5,541 nt of DNA, from contig RGVM01000207.1 in the NCBI GenBank assembly GCA_010027295.1, positions 1 to 5,541 of the forward strand. Direction: 5' to 3'. Numbering within the stretch: the stretch's first letter is position 1; each line of letters opens with the position of its first letter. The notes below the pieces were generated by a model. That model saw only the letters and a list, made by a program, of their open reading frames with translations. It had not been told where the DNA came from and did no database searches. Source of the stretch: Chitinophagia bacterium. GTDB lineage: Bacteria; Bacteroidota; Bacteroidia; Chitinophagales; Chitinophagaceae. The position numbers were made by a program, and so were the translations under genes. Below, in pieces: positions 5,399-5,541 of the stretch.

Positions 5399-5541
5399 AT
5401 GTCAGAATACTCGCTGAAAGTCAACGGCAGGACCCACAGGGTTGACGTCTCGGAGGACACGCCCCTGCTGTGGGTCCTGCGCGACCATCTGGGGTTGACG
5501 GGTACCAAGTACGGCTGCGGCGTCGGGCAGTGCGGTGCCTG
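5399..5541 (+). CDS. [2Fe-2S] small subunit of a xanthine dehydrogenase-family molybdoenzyme (IorA-like), 3' truncated by window
   Basis: Only the first 47 residues are present; the frame runs off the window end. The sequence [10 protein letters not shown]…[27 protein letters not shown] is the plant-ferredoxin-type [2Fe-2S] domain of small subunits such as IorA (isoquinoline 1-oxidoreductase), CoxS and aldehyde oxidoreductases. C40 and C45 are visible, and the final TG begins what is probably C48 (pattern C-x4-C-x2-C). This subunit passes electrons from a molybdopterin subunit, normally encoded just downstream, to an acceptor. No Tat or Sec signal precedes it, which is usual because the large subunit carries the export signal when one exists. 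No in-frame ATG lies in the 60 nt upstream, and the upstream bases (ACAAAACTTCAATT) are AT-rich without a Shine-Dalgarno. The substrate cannot be read from this fragment; IorA/IorB-like sets in Bacteroidota are generally uncharacterised aldehyde or heterocycle oxidoreductases. Confidence 0.92.
   Translation, partial: MSEYSLKVNGRTHRVDVSEDTPLLWVLRDHLGLTGTKYGCGVGQCGA

Overview
The window looks like chromosomal DNA of a GC-rich member of the Bacteroidota. The evidence is indirect. Clear Shine-Dalgarno sequences are mostly missing. Two stretches match the Bacteroidota-type promoter (TTTG at -33, TAnnTTTG at -7), both with 18-bp spacers. The gene content (GH29 fucosidase, GH20 lipoprotein hexosaminidase) also fits that phylum. 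No sequence search was possible, so the taxonomy is an inference.

Layout. Positions 1-98 form a striking nested palindrome with no coding role. It is followed by an AT-rich stretch with a promoter-like match (120-149). Two small, unrecognised membrane-protein ORFs come next (243-458 and 681-1106, both +), and a textbook intrinsic terminator at 1210-1253 closes that unit. A two-gene unit on + follows: a fumarylacetoacetate hydrolase (FAH)-fold enzyme resembling 2-keto-3-deoxy-D-arabinonate dehydratase (1343-2176), overlapping by 4 bp (ATGA) an exported GH29 alpha-L-fucosidase with a C-terminal discoidin/CBM32-like domain (2173-3648). A GH20 beta-N-acetylhexosaminidase lipoprotein converges on it from the - strand (3709-5265). 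Divergent from the hexosaminidase, and cut by the window end, is a [2Fe-2S] small subunit of the xanthine dehydrogenase/isoquinoline oxidoreductase type (5399-5541).

How the genes may work together. The secreted fucosidase and the lipid-anchored hexosaminidase could trim fucosylated, GlcNAc-containing glycans outside the cytoplasm. The FAH-fold enzyme, translationally coupled to the fucosidase, is a plausible cytoplasmic step of an oxidative (non-phosphorylating) route for L-fucose, whose C2-C4 stereochemistry matches that of D-arabinose. This link is inferred from gene order and motifs. No fucose dehydrogenase, lactonase, fuconate dehydratase, transporter or SusC/D pair lies in the window. 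The most unusual non-coding signal is the palindrome at 1-98, which carries four alternating copies of an 8-mer close to a DnaA box.
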